NCBI GenBank assembly: GCA_905182995.1
Contig: CAJJDP010000142.1
Coordinates: 128,684-192,683 of the forward strand
Direction: 5' to 3'
Length of the DNA stretch: 64,000 nt
Source of the DNA: Paramecium octaurelia
Lineage: Eukaryota > Ciliophora > Oligohymenophorea > Peniculida > Parameciidae
Of the stretch, positions 1 to 12,562 are shown piece after piece. Numbering within the stretch: the stretch's first letter is position 1; every line of letters begins with the position of its first letter. The position numbers and the translations under genes are program-made. The notes under the pieces were generated by a model. That model searched no databases. It worked only from the letters and a program-made list of their open reading frames with translations, and was not told where the DNA came from.

Positions 1-2
1 AT

Positions 3-2553
3 TTAGAGTATGAATTATAAAATTTGAAATAACAGGTTCAAGATTCGCATTTCAAAAGTGCAAGACAGATTGAGGAAACAAAAATAAAAGTTGAAAATGA
101 TTGTTCTCATCAAAGCTAACTACAATTAAAGGATATCTAATAATAACATCAATAAATCTTGAGCAAAAAGAACGACTAACTAATATAGGAATAATAAAAG
201 TATTCAAAACTCTTAGGCTAATTTGATAATATAGTAAATGAAAAAAATAAGATGTAATTGTTGATAGAAGATCTTCAAGACGAAAAGTTAACTATTTAAT
301 AATAACTTCAACAATAAAACTAAATGTGTGAAGAGTTCAGGTTAAAAAACATGAGTTTACATAAGGAAGTATAACTAGTTCATGATAAGCAAGCAAAATA
401 AGAACTTTCACATCAAAAATAGATCTAGGAACTTAAATAATATTATGAATAATAATAAATAAATATCTTATAAAGAAGACTAAATGAAACCGAATTAAAA
501 CACTCAACAGAAAATTAGCAATAAGATTAGATAATAAGAGAGTTGTAAGGATAATTATAACAATCTGAGAATAATTACCAAGTAATGAAGACTGAAAATG
601 CAAAATTATATGCTATAGATCAGGAGTAGGAGAAAGAGATTAAAATATTATAGTAAGAATTAGAGAGGATCAACAAATTCAAAGACTTAGAGATATAATA
701 ACTATAAGAAGATCTTTAGAAGTTAAAACAATAACTTTTAGAATAATCATCTAAGTATTAGACTAAATTACATGAATTAAGTAAGCAATAAGTTATTGCT
801 AATGATATAAAGAGTGAATTAGAATTATAAAAGAATGTTACAAAGGAAATTGAAGCCAGTATTAGGGAGCAATGGGAAACTGATATTCAAGAATTGAAAG
901 GGTTTAATCAATAATAACTCTAAAATCTAGAAGAATAAATTAAATTCTTAAATGTTGAGAATGAAAAATTAATTATCTAAAGTCGTAAGAAGGATGAATA
1001 AATCAATGAATATAAACTTAATTAACAGTTATTAGATAATTCAATAAATGGATTGAAACATTAATTAAGCGATACTGAGAAATAGAAATAAAAGGAATTG
1101 GAGGATTATTAATTTGAATTGGAGAACTTCAAAAAAGAATTAAAGGAATAAAATGTCAAGTTACAATAAGAAAAATAATTAATGGAATAATAATTAAAGC
1201 AATACAAATAGAGAGCAAAAGAATTGGAAACCGCAAAAATTGAATTGGAATTTAGCTCCTCTCAATAGATCTAAAATTATTAAGAACAAATTAAATAAAA
1301 AGACTGGTAGATCAGTTAATTTAATTAAGAAAAATAGAAGTTTGAATCATAACTAAAATCAACAAAAGAAAGATTGACCTAAGCTGAATTCCAAGTTGTA
1401 GAGTTAAAATAAAGTGCTGATATTTATTTGAAGGAATTAGAAGAATCAACTCAACAAAGAGATCTTGAAAGAAGTCAATTTAACTAAAAATTTAGCTTTT
1501 AAGAAGCAAGAATATCGTAGTACAAGTAAGCAATTAATTAATATGAAATCGAAATTCACAATCAAAATAACTAAATTGACAAAGCACAAAAGTCACTTGA
1601 TCATGCAATGTTAGAGTCTTAAAAGAAAATTGAGGAATCAAGGAAGAGGGAGTAAAAACTCTTAGATCAAATCGCTAATCTAAATTTGTAGTTGTAATCG
1701 AATGAAGATTAATTTTTTAAATATTAGGAGGAACATAAGGAATCTAATAAATAAATTGAGTAATTGCTTCAAGAGAAAGATTCTTTGATTAAGAGTTTGG
1801 AAAATTAAAAGGAAAAATTAGTTGAAGTTAAAAATGAATTGACTGAGGAAATCGAATAATTGAATTAAAAGATCCAAAATTATGCTGAAGGAGAGAACTA
1901 GAGATAAGATTGGGAATTCTAAGTAGAAAATGAAAAGGTATATATTTATATAGATTATTTAGGCTGTTTTGAATAATGAGATTGAAATATTATAATAAAA
2001 GCTCGACCAAAAAGAGTCAAAATTAAATCAAATATAATAATAATATTCAAATTTAGAAATTCAACTATAAGATAAAGAAGTATTGTATGATTCTCTTAGA
2101 AGATAAATTGATTAAAATTATGTACATGTTGAAGACTATGATTAATTGAAATAGAAAAACAGCAATTTATTGAATGAGATTCATGAATTAGAGAGCAGTT
2201 AGCTTAAATCAAATAGTGAGAAATAATCATTAAGAAGACAAATTGAAAAATTGAAGAGTGATCTAGAGTTGAAAGAATAAGAGTTTGAATAAACTTTTGA
2301 ATAATTGAATAAAAGAAGAGGAGACAATGAGGATGTGGCGAAGTTGACAAAAGAGATTTAAAGACTGAATTTCGAGTTGTCAGATGCTTAAACATTATTG
2401 TAAGCAAAAAGCGAGCAATTAAATATAATGAGAAGAGAAAATGATGAATAATTGGAGCAGGTAAATAGATTGAAGAGACAATTAAATTAAACATCAGAGA
2501 AAGAATTAATAAGAAGGATAGATAAATCTGAACATTTAGAAGAAAACCTTTGA
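3..2553 (+). CDS. Long coiled-coil protein, 5' end outside window
   Basis: The frame is open from base 3 to the TGA at 2551-2553 when TAA and TAG are read as Gln. A 25-nt intron at 1938-1962 (GTA...TAG) must be removed; the remaining 2526 nt are an exact multiple of three. The 841 visible residues are almost all Glu, Lys, Gln, Leu and Asn with very few Pro or Gly, so this is one continuous coiled-coil rod. No motor, membrane or zinc-binding domain is visible in this part. It is likely structural (cytoskeletal, basal-body or golgin-like), but I do not recognise the family and the N-terminus is missing. It ends tail to tail with the next gene, 77 bp away. Confidence 0.85.
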
Positions 2554-2630
2554 TTGCTTATATTAAATAATCTTAGCATATATAAAGGGATTAATACTAA
2601 AAATAAATATAAAATGTAGTATTAATTTGT

Positions 2631-3926
2631 TCATTTCCATACAGGTTTGCTGTTGATAAAAGATTAAATGAAATCCTCATCGTTCTTCAACTATCCAGGT
2701 GATGGATATCTCCACCCTTTGTTTTTATTCGTTGGAATTAATTGGGTTACTTTAGGAACATTGTTTCCTAATTTTTAAGTAAATAAATCAAACTACCTTT
2801 CACAACCGGGGAAAATTGACGATAAGGAAAGGGTGCTGGTTTTGGAATATTAACAGGGGGTTGAACTTCAGGCTATCTAGAATTATTAATATTGGTACAC
2901 ATAGGCAGATCTAGGTCTGTCTGTTGGATCTCTTTTTTATTATTTTAAGGATTGAGATTTCCCTGTTTGTTTAAGTTTCTATTCTTAATGTTTTTTGAGA
3001 CTATCATTTTACTATCTTTTGATAGTTCCACTATTTGGTTTGATAAGTGCATTATTATTTTCTCTGGAATTCATACTGGAATTGTATTTTTCTAATTCTT
3101 CTTTTAGTGTTACATAATTATTAACTGTCACGTGGTAGATATTCCCACTTATATTATTTTAACTATTCAATTTAACAGCATTCTTGGGATTAGTCTATTT
3201 GATCTTTTTTTAGGACTTTTTAGCTAAGGTTTCATCTGCCCAAGTGATGGTTCTGACTCTATTCTCGTTTAGATATTAATTGAATAGCCTTCTGTCTAAC
3301 CAACATGAATCAGCTGGACTGGATTTTGCATTCATAAACGTATTCCTAAGAAGTTTTTCATCTTCCTCAAGGGGTAGATCTTATTCCTCATGTGGTTGCC
3401 ATGAGCTTGATAGACCACCTTCACCCTTCTTACTTAGTTTGGACTCCAATTGAGTTAGTTGGTGATAGAAACTGGCTCTAATTTCAAGATCTGGTCTTCT
3501 CGAATTGAGAAACTCCAAGGTCTTATATAGTTTCCACTTATATTTTCTCATAAAGTAGGCAGCAAGTGCACAACATGAACGAGATTGCCCTCTGACTGAA
3601 TGAACCAGAACAGATTCTCCATTACTATGTGCTTATTCTATAAATTGATAGATTTCATTAACAGTATCATTTGGAAATAGTATTTACTTATTCATGATAT
3701 ATAGGATGTACTTGTTCATTCTCTAACCAATTGAATTTCAGATAGGTGACACCGTAGTTTGTGAATACACAAGGTAGTTGTTTAGCTGCGCAATTAACAA
3801 TTCTAGTTACTTTGTTCTGTATGACGAATTCAAGGTCCTTTATAAGTTAAGACTATATCTTACTTTAGAGGCTAATTCATCTCCTATGAAGAGACCATCC
3901 TTTACTTTAATTGCTCCAATTATCAT
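2631..3926 (-). CDS. Dual-specificity phosphatase-like protein with Ser in place of catalytic Cys
   Basis: Removing four tiny introns (26, 25, 22 and 29 nt) leaves 1194 nt, or 397 residues, in a single frame. The N-terminal ~130 residues have the dual-specificity phosphatase fold signature: a start like IKVKDGLFIGDELASK, an IVNCAAKQLP segment, and a phosphate loop. The active-site motif HCxxGxxR reads VHSVRGQSRSC, so the nucleophilic Cys is Ser while the Arg is kept. The protein should therefore be unable to hydrolyse phosphate by the usual route and may act as a phosphate-binding scaffold, as STYX does. The C-terminal ~250 residues are polar, low in predicted structure and end in VNIPKPAPFPYRQFSP and a short basic tail. 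Two of the inferred introns end AAG instead of TAG. It is divergent from the APC8 gene, with 36 bp between start codons. Confidence 0.85.
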
Positions 3927-3962
3927 TATGTTTTAATTAGTAATAATTTTGAAATTTGAAAA
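3927..3962. promoter_or_regulatory. 36-bp divergent intergenic spacer
   Basis: These 36 bp are all that separates the start codons of the pseudophosphatase gene (minus) and the APC8 gene (plus). Both promoters and both 5' leaders must fit here or overlap the coding sequences. No motif is evident beyond AT-richness. Confidence 0.4.
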
Positions 3963-5617
3963 ATGGAATTAATGCCTAAATTGCAAGAAATTCAAAAAGA
4001 GTTGCAATATTATACAAGATTCTTCCAAGAGAACAAACTCTATCATTCTAGCAAATGGACAGGAGAGCTATTATTAGGATTGACATAAGAGGAAGATTTA
4101 TAATAATCATAATTTGCAATGCATTTTATCCAAAGCAATACAGATTACAAATATTAATTCATCAGAGAATTTGTTCCTGAATACAATGATGTCATTTTAG
4201 TAGCTAGAAATCTATTTGATTTAAGAGAGTTCAAGAAATGTGCATCATTATTATAAAATCTAATCCATAAGAATGAATCAGCAATGTTCCTCTATTATTA
4301 TTCATAATACATGTATGGAGAGTTGAGAAAGGAAGAAGAGATGTTTGAGAATGAGAACTCAAAAACAGCCACGAATCCAGAACTCAAATTATTGGAAAGA
4401 GAATTATCAAAATTGTACAATCAAAAGTAATTAAATTAATTGAATCTCTATCTTTATGGATTGATCTTAAAAGATACAATGAGATTAAGAGAAGCTAGAG
4501 AAGTATTCATCTAGGTTTTGCATCAAATGCCTTGTTTTTGGAGTGTTTGGTTGGAACTATGTAAATTGCTAACTGAAGAAGATACTTTGGAGGAATTACC
4601 AAATCATTGGATGAAATTATTTTGGAGTTCTAATTTTAATTTGGAGAAGTTTAAGAATGCAAATTGTGTTGAATAATTTTAGACATTACTATATTACTTT
4701 AGGAATTCTAATTTTATCATAAATCAAATTGCTAATGCTTATTATAACAACTAAGAATTTGAATTATCATTGGAGTGGTTTGAAAGATTGCTTAGTATTG
4801 ATCCTTACAGATTTGAGAGTCTGGATACATATTCAAATATTTTGTATATCAAAGAAAATTAAGGGGAATTAGCAAACTTAGCATTATAATCATTCACCAA
4901 TAATAAGTATGTACCGGAAACTTGCTGTGTAGTTGGAAATTACTATTCTCTAATGAATGAGCATGCAAAAGCAATAAACTATTTCCAAAGGGCTTTAAAA
5001 TTAGACAAAGATTGTTTGGCAGCTTGGACTCTGATGGGACATGAGTATTTAGAAATGAAGAATGTGGCATCTGCAATACAATCATATAGAAATGCTGTGG
5101 AAATAGATCCAAAGGACTTCAGAGCTTGGTATGGTTTGGGATAGACTTATGCATTGCAAGGGATGAATCAATATGCTCTGTATTACTTCAGTAGGGCAGT
5201 TATTAGCAGGCCAAAAGATGCGAGGATGTGGAATGCAATGGCAGAGTGTTATGATAAAATGGATAAGAAAAATGAATCGATGAAGTGTTATGAAAGAGCA
5301 AATCAGTGCAAAGATAAGGAAGGGATTGCTATCCATTAGTTGGCGAAACTGTATGATGCAGTGGTAAGCATTTTAATTTTCTATGGATTTAGGGCAAAAC
5401 AGATAAGGCCTTGTCTGCATTTGAAGAGAGTTTGAAGAGGAAGGATGAGGAGTAGATAGTGGACAAGGAACTATCGGAGTCCTTACTATATTTGGCAAGA
5501 GCATTTTTGAGAAGGGGGGACAATGAGAGAGCCATGCAGATGGCTAAAAGACTTTATGATTTCAACGGGCCGGAAAGAGACGAAGCCAATTTAATAATGA
5601 GTTAATTAAATAAGTGA
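3963..5617 (+). CDS. CDC23: Anaphase-promoting complex subunit 8 (CDC23/APC8)
   Basis: APC8 is a TPR scaffold subunit of the APC/C ubiquitin ligase, which drives exit from mitosis. After removal of a 29-nt intron (5364-5392) the frame is 541 residues, close to the ~570-590 of other CDC23 proteins. The N-terminal region contains the family-type segment around [16 protein letters not shown]. The C-terminal half is a row of TPRs, including [20 protein letters not shown], then repeats around [20 protein letters not shown] and [20 protein letters not shown]. This order and these motifs are diagnostic for APC8 rather than APC3 or APC6. The start is the first ATG after the 36-bp divergent spacer. 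A second cell-cycle gene, CKS1, lies 5.5 kb downstream. Confidence 0.95.
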
Positions 5618-5635
5618 AATATATATTATTAATTG

Positions 5636-7869
5636 ATGAATTAGATTTATCACGATTCTCTCATTAATGCACTGAAAACACAAATCTTAGTTCCTATAAC
5701 CTTGGATTGCCGATATCTCAAAGAGGCTCTAAGTTAAATTTCCAACGAATAACAGTTTTTATAAATAGAAGACTATTTCTTAAACCAGGACCTGATTGAT
5801 GGAGTTAACCGACGAACAATCAATCTAATGAATGACTGTATTAAAATACTTCGAAAGTATATGTTTATTGGGTGGAATGTCACTCCTAAATTTATTGAGG
5901 TATTTTTCAATCTAAAAATAGGATATTGTGTATGAGTTCATCGATAGAAGTGCCGACGAATGGAAGGAGCCTGCATTTTTTGTATAACGACTCCCAGAAA
6001 TCAAGGTTTAATTAAAAGGGTATTATAAGACTTTTTAAGAAAATGCATTTGAGTAATAATTGTTTATCATCAATTAGATTGTGTGATACTCTGATCTCTG
6101 AATTGTGTGATGACTATTTAAATAGTGCACAATTGAATGCCTTGTTGAATGAAATTTTGGAATCTCAATTAAAGAGGGTTGCATATGATCTATTTGAGTT
6201 TGCCTATCTCGATACATAACTTACGAATGAATTTTTGAACAATCTCCAAAAGTTGTTTATTGATTTGGTTACTGACTTCTTTAACTATCTGATTGATGTT
6301 GCATGTCATGCCAATTATAAAATGCAACAACTCGATAAACTATTGAAAATTTATGGAAGTCTAGCAAATCAGGAAAATTACAAATACATGCAGAAAGAAA
6401 TATCATAGAACATCATTGATTATGGTGACATCACTTTGATAGGACAATCATTTCAAGTGAATCAGGAAAAACATTCCGTAATTGTTAAATAGGCAATTAA
6501 ACATTTTTATTACGTAATGGATGAGTGTAAACAATTATTCACAGCCAAACAACATAAGAACTTTGATGAATTGATCAATAATGCCTAATTTAATATCATT
6601 AAACCTCTCCCTCAAAATATTTAAGTCATTTCAGATGCAGATGATATTCCGCTTATGGAATTATGTCATGAGATTAAAGTAATTAAATCATAAAAAGTGT
6701 AAAAAAATGATTTAAAAGGATTAAAAATTGTTGTCAAAGATGAGAAAAATAATAGAGTTCAATAATTTATTTTGAGTTTGTCTTATCATTATTTGATGTT
6801 TCACAAATACGAACAAGGTTGGGAATCCTTCGATGATGAAAAAGAATCAAACATTCTTTTAGTTAAATTTCTAAATGAACAATTTGATTACCTTCATTGT
6901 GGACATCCTGAATTCAAAAAACGTGTTGCCAGTGAAAAATCTATTGATAGAACTGCTGATGATGTTTCTGGATTCAAAAACGCTGTCTTTAAATTCAAAA
7001 AAATCAGTGCACCCAAAAAACCAATTAGATATGGAACATCTAACAGAGTGATAGGTGGTAAAGCACTTGGAATGGGTATTGGTGTTCTTATTGTTGATTG
7101 TCTCGATGAAGATATTCCTTGGGATGATAAATTAAAAAATGCTGGATTTACAGCTCTTTCTTTTGGTGTTCTTGGTATTCTTGCTTCCAGATTACCGATT
7201 GTAGGCATTATCATTTAATAAGTAATCTTGGCTTTGGCTGTTAAATCCATACTGGCCAATAAAGTCATTAATGATTCTCAAACAGCCAAAAACCTTGGCC
7301 ATTTGGGTCTTATCATTACCATTGGTGTAGGAATGACAGTTGCTGGTAGCATTCTATTTCCAATTGCATTTTGGGGTGCCTTTTTCGGTGGTCTCTTAGG
7401 TGGTGTTGGTATGGGATTATATCAAAAGTTTCTGATACCTTATTATATGGATAATATTGTTGAAATGATGAACAAAGCAAGCAAATTGATCAGGAAAAAT
7501 GGAGTGGTCAGATATAAACCATATGCATTATAAAAATTATAGATTGATGAGAAATTCTTGGGTAGTCATAAACCCTCCAATTTGAAGGATGACCAATACT
7601 TCACTTTACTTATGTTCTGTCTAAGCAATGAAATTAGATTGATAAGTACTGCATCATATGCTAAGCAATTGGAAAAGTTAAAATAGAAGAATGCTAAAGA
7701 AGAGGAGAAGGCTGATTTATTGTAAAGACAATGTTAGATTGAAGTGTAATTGAAGATTTGGACTGAGACTTATGAATATCTTAAATCTAATAATGTAAGT
7801 TTGGTTGACAATGCTAAATCTTGCGCTGAATTTGTCGATGGTATGCTTACAAACTATAAGGTTGAATGA
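5636..7869 (+). CDS. Large hypothetical protein with Gly-rich membrane segments
   Basis: Introns of 22 nt (5900-5921) and 25 nt (6053-6077) leave 2187 nt, giving 728 residues. The first ~470 residues are soluble-looking, helical and polar. Residues ~480-620 contain four hydrophobic stretches rich in Gly, with GxxxG-like spacing (for example GGKALGMGIGVLIVDCL, then GFTALSFGVLGILASRLPIV, then LGLIITIGVGMTVAGSILFP and a segment ending FGGLLGGVGMGLYQKF). These could be membrane hairpins. A charged C-terminal tail follows. I do not recognise the family. It begins only 18 bp after the APC8 stop codon, on the same strand, which is typical packing here and not evidence of an operon. Confidence 0.8.
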
Positions 7870-8318
7870 AACAATATCTATATATGGATTACGAATATTA
7901 TATTATTTTATAATACTATCGTTATACATTATTAGATCTTAGCTTATTCTTAGCTAAATCATATACATTTTCTATGTAAATTAGCTAAATTATATGAATG
8001 TCCAATTGATTGGAGAATCGATGGAGCTAATTCGAATTTCTAAGTCAAAATGATTAGGAGTTTAGAGAGGTACTTATGGATGATAGTATTTTTAAGCCCA
8101 AAATAATGAGGTTTAAAGTTATTTCATATTGGAAATGTGATAATTAATATTTTTAGAAAATTAAGAAAATTTAATAATTACGTCATTGGAAATTAAAATA
8201 AGTTTATTAATAAAAAAAGAATTGGAGAATAGGAGGATTAAGATTTAACTGCTTGTTCTTATTATAAGATTTTGGCATACTTTAGAAATTCCTATGGTTT
8301 ATTTTTAATTAAATTTTA
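7870..8318 (+). other. Unresolved spacer, possible small gene
   Basis: The 449 bp between the membrane-protein gene and the PTB gene have no convincing model. An ATG at 7884 opens a short frame (MDYEYYIILQYY...) that meets TGA after 37 codons. A second coding-looking frame follows (...CPIDWRIDGANSNFQVKMIR...), but no canonical GTA...TAG intron joins them. The frame of the PTB start codon is open back to about 8019. A small spliced gene or an extended PTB N-terminus are both possible. Confidence 0.3.
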
Positions 8319-9471
8319 ATGTATAATAATTCCAGAGATCCTCCAAGTTAAATTCTTCTACTCATTCTAACTTAATTGCCCCCATCTTTTCCCTTGACGA
8401 ATGAGTACTTGCACAAGAAGTTTAATGAGTTTGGAGACATTAAGAAAATACTGATTTTCGAAAGAGGAAAGACAAACAAGGCTTTTGTGGAATATCACAA
8501 TTTAAAGAGTGCCATCTCAGCCAGAAAGCAATTGAATGGGTTGAACATCCAAGGAGGAAAGTATTAATTTAATTTGTATATAGAATGATAATCCATTTCT
8601 CTCGACTTAAAAATCTTAATCTCGAAATCGTGGATAATTCAAGAGGAACGGATTATACCTAAGCTAGCAGCAATAGTCAAAATTCAGATTCTATTCTTCA
8701 TTCTAAAACGGACGATAACATCCGAGTCAACTTAACTAATCATATTAGTTAAAGTTCATCATCGAGGGCCAACTCAAGTCCAGTCAGAAATGAGGATATC
8801 AATCGATTGCTTGATTATGATGATGATGATTTTGATATTTGGAAACAGGAGATTCAACTTAATTTAACTGATATGCATCCAGAAATACAAACACTACTAA
8901 GATAGAAACAATCCAAACTACTCAGAATCGCATCAGTAGATTCTAAAGTAACTGCAAAGATGATTTACAATGTGTTTTCTAAATTTGGTAATATTGAAGA
9001 GATTCTCTACTAGAAACAATAGTAGAAAGCCTACGTGAAATTCTAGACCATCAATTAAGCAACCATAGCTAAAGAATATCTCAATAACACTCAATTCTTT
9101 GATTCAATAGTAACAATCCCTCATATATCATCTAGTTGCGTATCTACTTTGAACCCTTACAACCTTTATAGCCAACTTCTTTGCAAGATGAATATATGAT
9201 TTACTACAATGAAAACTGTACATAGAAAATTATGCCACTCTCACCTAATCTCATAATCACAGGAGTCTAAGATCCTACGGAAATCTCGGAATTAATCAAA
9301 ATGTTTGCCAAAATCAAAGGTAATCCAAAATAATTAATATCAATAGACATCAAAATCCATGTAAATTGTCTTCAGCTATCAATGTGTTCAATTGCAGATA
9401 CGCTCAAAATTATGGCAGTATTTTCAGATTATGAATTTAAGAATTAGAAGTTAAACATCATTCTCAAATGA
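8319..9471 (+). CDS. Polypyrimidine-tract-binding / hnRNP L-like RNA-binding protein
   Basis: Introns at 8561-8583 (23 nt) and 9110-9135 (26 nt) are needed, leaving 367 residues. The N-terminal RRM (residues ~10-110) has the PTB-family pattern: NEYLHKKFNEFGDIKKILIF, then KAFVEYHNLKSAISARKQLN, then the characteristic RRM2 tail IHFSRLKNLNLEIVDNSRGTDYT. A Ser/Asn-rich linker follows. A second RRM is centred on SKFGNIEEILY and ends in RIYFEPLQPL. A third, hnRNP L-like RRM starts LIITGVQDPTEISELIKMFA. PTB and hnRNP L proteins bind CU- or CA-rich RNA and control splicing and mRNA stability. A further in-frame 27-nt candidate intron lies near 9321-9347, so the third RRM is uncertain by nine residues. 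Confidence 0.85.
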
Positions 9472-9529
9472 TGATTTATTATAATATTATATAAAACAAA
9501 ATGGAAAATCTATAAATAAGTTACTAGAG

Positions 9530-10843
9530 TCATTTCTAGGCAATTTTGGTTTTCTCCCTCTGCTAAGAAATAATCTTGTTGAGCAAGTTCTACTCCTTAA
9601 TTGTTTCCAATCCAGAGAGCTATTGCACCCTCTTTAACATTGAAATATTCAATTTGCTTGTAGTAGGTTTCTCTTTCACAATAGGAATTTCTGGATATCC
9701 TTATGATAAATGCTATCTTGGTAATTCAACCGAATAGTTTTGATTCTGTAATTGCTATCTTTACTATTTTAGTATTTGTTATCTGATTAAATTAGAATCT
9801 ATGTATTGTAAGGATGTGTAATTATTGCTCTCTGAATTATTGCTTGTCGTTTTCAACTTGAACATCTTATTTTAATCGTATTGCCTTTCCATTGAATGCA
9901 GCTCATCATAACGTTAACCTTGGATAATTTATTTGTGATCAGAGACAGACCTTTGTTATCTCTCATTATGATACTCCAAATTACTATGTTATCTATTGTT
10001 TTAAATGACTATTTTTTGAAAATTCTCAAGCCCTCTCTACTCTTAATATTCCTTCAAATATTAATCGTCATCATCCCCTTCTTATTCCATTAAATCATTA
10101 ATAAAATCAGTTGCCAGTGGGAAATTATTGAGATTCTCCCATGTAAGAGCAGATTACATTTATTAGGATATGTTCACACTTTAATCATGTTCTTTGGTTT
10201 AACTTGAATACGTCTAATACGTCTTAGTCTTTGAAGGATCTGGTAGTTTTTCAATAAGTTCCTTTAGGGTTGGGTATTTTAATAAAAGTTAGGATTTAGT
10301 ATAATGCTTTAGTTCAAATTACAACTTATAAAATGCTTTCTTTTTTCTTTCTATGAGCTTTAGTTATTCGTTTTATTGTTTCCTTTACAATAAAATTTAT
10401 TTGATTTATTCATCATTTTTGACTTCAGGGTGATATATTTTAAATTGATATTTGATATCTTTAATTCTTTCAAATTACCCTTTCATTTAAAATGGCCTTT
10501 GGAAAGTTTTCATTTTTTAAACACAAACTTTCCAGCTGTCTAATCCTAAATTTGTTTAGTATGACCCACAATCAATTCCTTCCTCACCTGCTAAGACATT
10601 TAACAATTGAATAAACTAATCAAAATCGAGTTCCTTAGAATTTTTGGCTTGCTTTTTGAATAGCTCTAGTAATCTTGAACTATTGATTTTCACTTAAAAG
10701 TCTCGACAGAAATGCATCCACTTACCAATCGTAAATATAGTTGCCTCATATTATTATCTTTCAAAGCTGGCGAATTATCCCTAAATATACTGTTGTTTGC
10801 AATAGAAGTCAAAAACTCTTTGTAAAACTTCTTTATTTTGCAT
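9530..10843 (-). CDS. Hypothetical protein, possible EF-hand/p25-alpha-like N-terminus
   Basis: An uninterrupted 1314-nt frame (437 residues) with no TGA and no intron required. The first ~110 residues (MQNKEVLQRVFDFYCKQQYI..., then TIGKWMHFCRDFQ..., then KELDFDQFIQLLNVLA) have the helix and 'LDFDQFIQLL' pattern of degenerate EF-hand or p25-alpha (TPPP) domains, but I see no complete calcium loop. The remainder is polar and Gln/Asn-rich. Plus-strand reading frames over the same DNA look hydrophobic but are the antisense shadow. Function is not assigned. Confidence 0.75.
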
Positions 10844-11104
10844 TTTTATTTTTATATATGTAATTACTAAATTTTTCAATATTTTTACTCTCTCACTGCA
10901 CTATTCACTAGATTCTACTCTCCTTCCAAAATAGTGTAATCCAATTTAAATACTCATCAATCTAGTAGACAAATCCTCTTAGTTCTTTCTTTAAATTCAT
11001 TATGGGTCTTATGATCCTTTATATCATCAGAAATACATAAAGTGTTATCGGAATATCAATTTGTCCTGTAGAATTAAACTTTATGTTAATTAAATAATTA
11101 AAAA

Positions 11105-11436
11105 ATGGAACAAAATTCACAAGAAAAGGTGATGAATGTCTTTGAGCATAAACAGAAAGATAATTATCCACTCACAAATTAGATATCTTAAGATTATGAA
11201 GATGACACTCACATATATCGCATTATCAGATTGGGCAAGGAATCCGTGAAGCTCATGCAAGATTATAAGTGGGAATGTAATTTTTCAGTATTTATTTTCT
11301 AGAAAGACTTCTCAAAGAGAGAGAATGGAGAAAGCTGAAAGTGTAGTAGAGTCGAGGATGGTTGCACTATGCAATTTTTGAGAAGGAACCATACGTTTTG
11401 CTATTCAAGAGGAAAATTACAAAAAACAAACGATGA
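11105..11436 (+). CDS. CKS1: Cyclin-dependent kinase regulatory subunit CKS1
   Basis: CKS proteins bind CDKs and phosphothreonine sites and direct processive phosphorylation of cell-cycle targets. Removing a 26-nt intron (11277-11302) gives 101 residues. The family signature is complete: QDYEDDTHIYRIIRLGKE (the YxD/DxxYEYRHV region), then LLKEREWRKLKVQQSRGW followed by LHYAIFEKEPYVLLFKR, which contains the anion-binding and HxPEPH-like region (here FEKEPY). Normal length is 75-150 residues. The N-terminal ~30 residues are an extension before the fold. Confidence 0.95.
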
Positions 11437-11533
11437 AGAATGAACCCCTGATTTCTATTTTGTATAATAAATTATTTCTAAATTATTATTAATCATTCAA
11501 CTCAATTCTAAATTTTATTTTAATTAAATAATA

Positions 11534-12490
11534 ATGTCTAATATTTTAAGGATATGTCCCAAATGCCAAGTATCTCCAGCTACAATCCAGTGTATTGATT
11601 GTGAAGAAAAAATGTGTTACTAGTGTGAATAGAAAGTACATTAAAAATTGAAATAACACAGAACAGACATCCTTCCCTATTCATGTAAAGCATTTATTAA
11701 AAAAGAGATGAAACAGATTAAAACGACCTAATCTATCATCAGTGGCTAATCAGACCACTCTAATGTCTCTTAGGAATTAAAGCAAGAACTGAGTGAATTG
11801 GAATCAATTATTCAAGCCAAAAAGGAATTTCTAGCTAAACAAGAAGAAAAGTGGAGTACTTAGATCAGTTCTCTTGAAATCTAATATGAAAAGAAATTAA
11901 AGGACTTTGAAAAAGAAATTGAAAATAATGAGGATTAATTAAAAAATTATTATTCAAGCGGAAATACTACTTTCTAGATTGCTGACATCAAGAAGTAAAT
12001 GGAAACATAAATGCAGTAAGAATCTAAATATATAATCAATAGATAAGCATGGAAAGAGTTGAATGATAAAAAAGCTAAACTCCAAGAAAAAGAAGCATTA
12101 CTCAAAGACATGATCCAAACAGAAGAGTTTTGCTCTAAGGAAATTGCCTAGAAGGAGAAATTAATGAATTAGTACAAGGAGTTATTATAATAATAACAAG
12201 TAGAAAGAGATTTGATAAGTGAGGAAAATCAAAAGATCATAAAACAATTGGAATCAATCAAAAACCTATGTAAGAAGAGTCTACCTGAGTTTGGTATCAA
12301 TGTTGATTTTTTGGATAAATTGTCGAGGATGCATAAACTCAAAAACACTTAATAGGTAGATGAGTAAGATGAAGAATATGAAGATGATAATGAAAATGAA
12401 AATGAAAATTAGGAAGAAGTGGATGATTAAGAGTAAGGAGGAGATTAGAATCAATAACTTGAGGATGAATAATAGCAAGAATAAAAATGA
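11534..12490 (+). CDS. B-box zinc finger, coiled-coil protein
   Basis: A single 957-nt frame (318 residues), no intron. Residues ~8-45 form a B-box-type zinc finger: CPKCQVSPATIQCIDCEEKM, then CYQCEQKVH...H, with the C-x2-C, C-x2-C, C-x2-C and H...H spacing of the family. The rest is a long coiled coil (Glu/Lys/Gln/Leu-rich) ending in an acidic Asp/Glu/Asn tail. This is the B-box plus coiled-coil part of a TRIM-like protein; no RING, B30.2 or other C-terminal domain is visible. Ciliates have many such genes. It ends 72 bp from the convergent ATPase-like gene. Confidence 0.85.
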
Positions 12491-12562
12491 TTTAAATGTA
12501 AAACCATTCAATTTAACGGATATCAAATTTATAAATTATTATTAAAACGATATATATTACAA

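Noticed and set aside
3..2553. A pseudogene because of many TAA and TAG in frame
   Set aside because: TAA and TAG encode Gln in this genome; there is no TGA in the frame once a 25-nt intron is removed.
9511..10160. Plus-strand frames with membrane-like segments
   Set aside because: The minus strand has an uninterrupted 437-codon frame here with normal codon character; the plus frames contain TGA and need forced introns.
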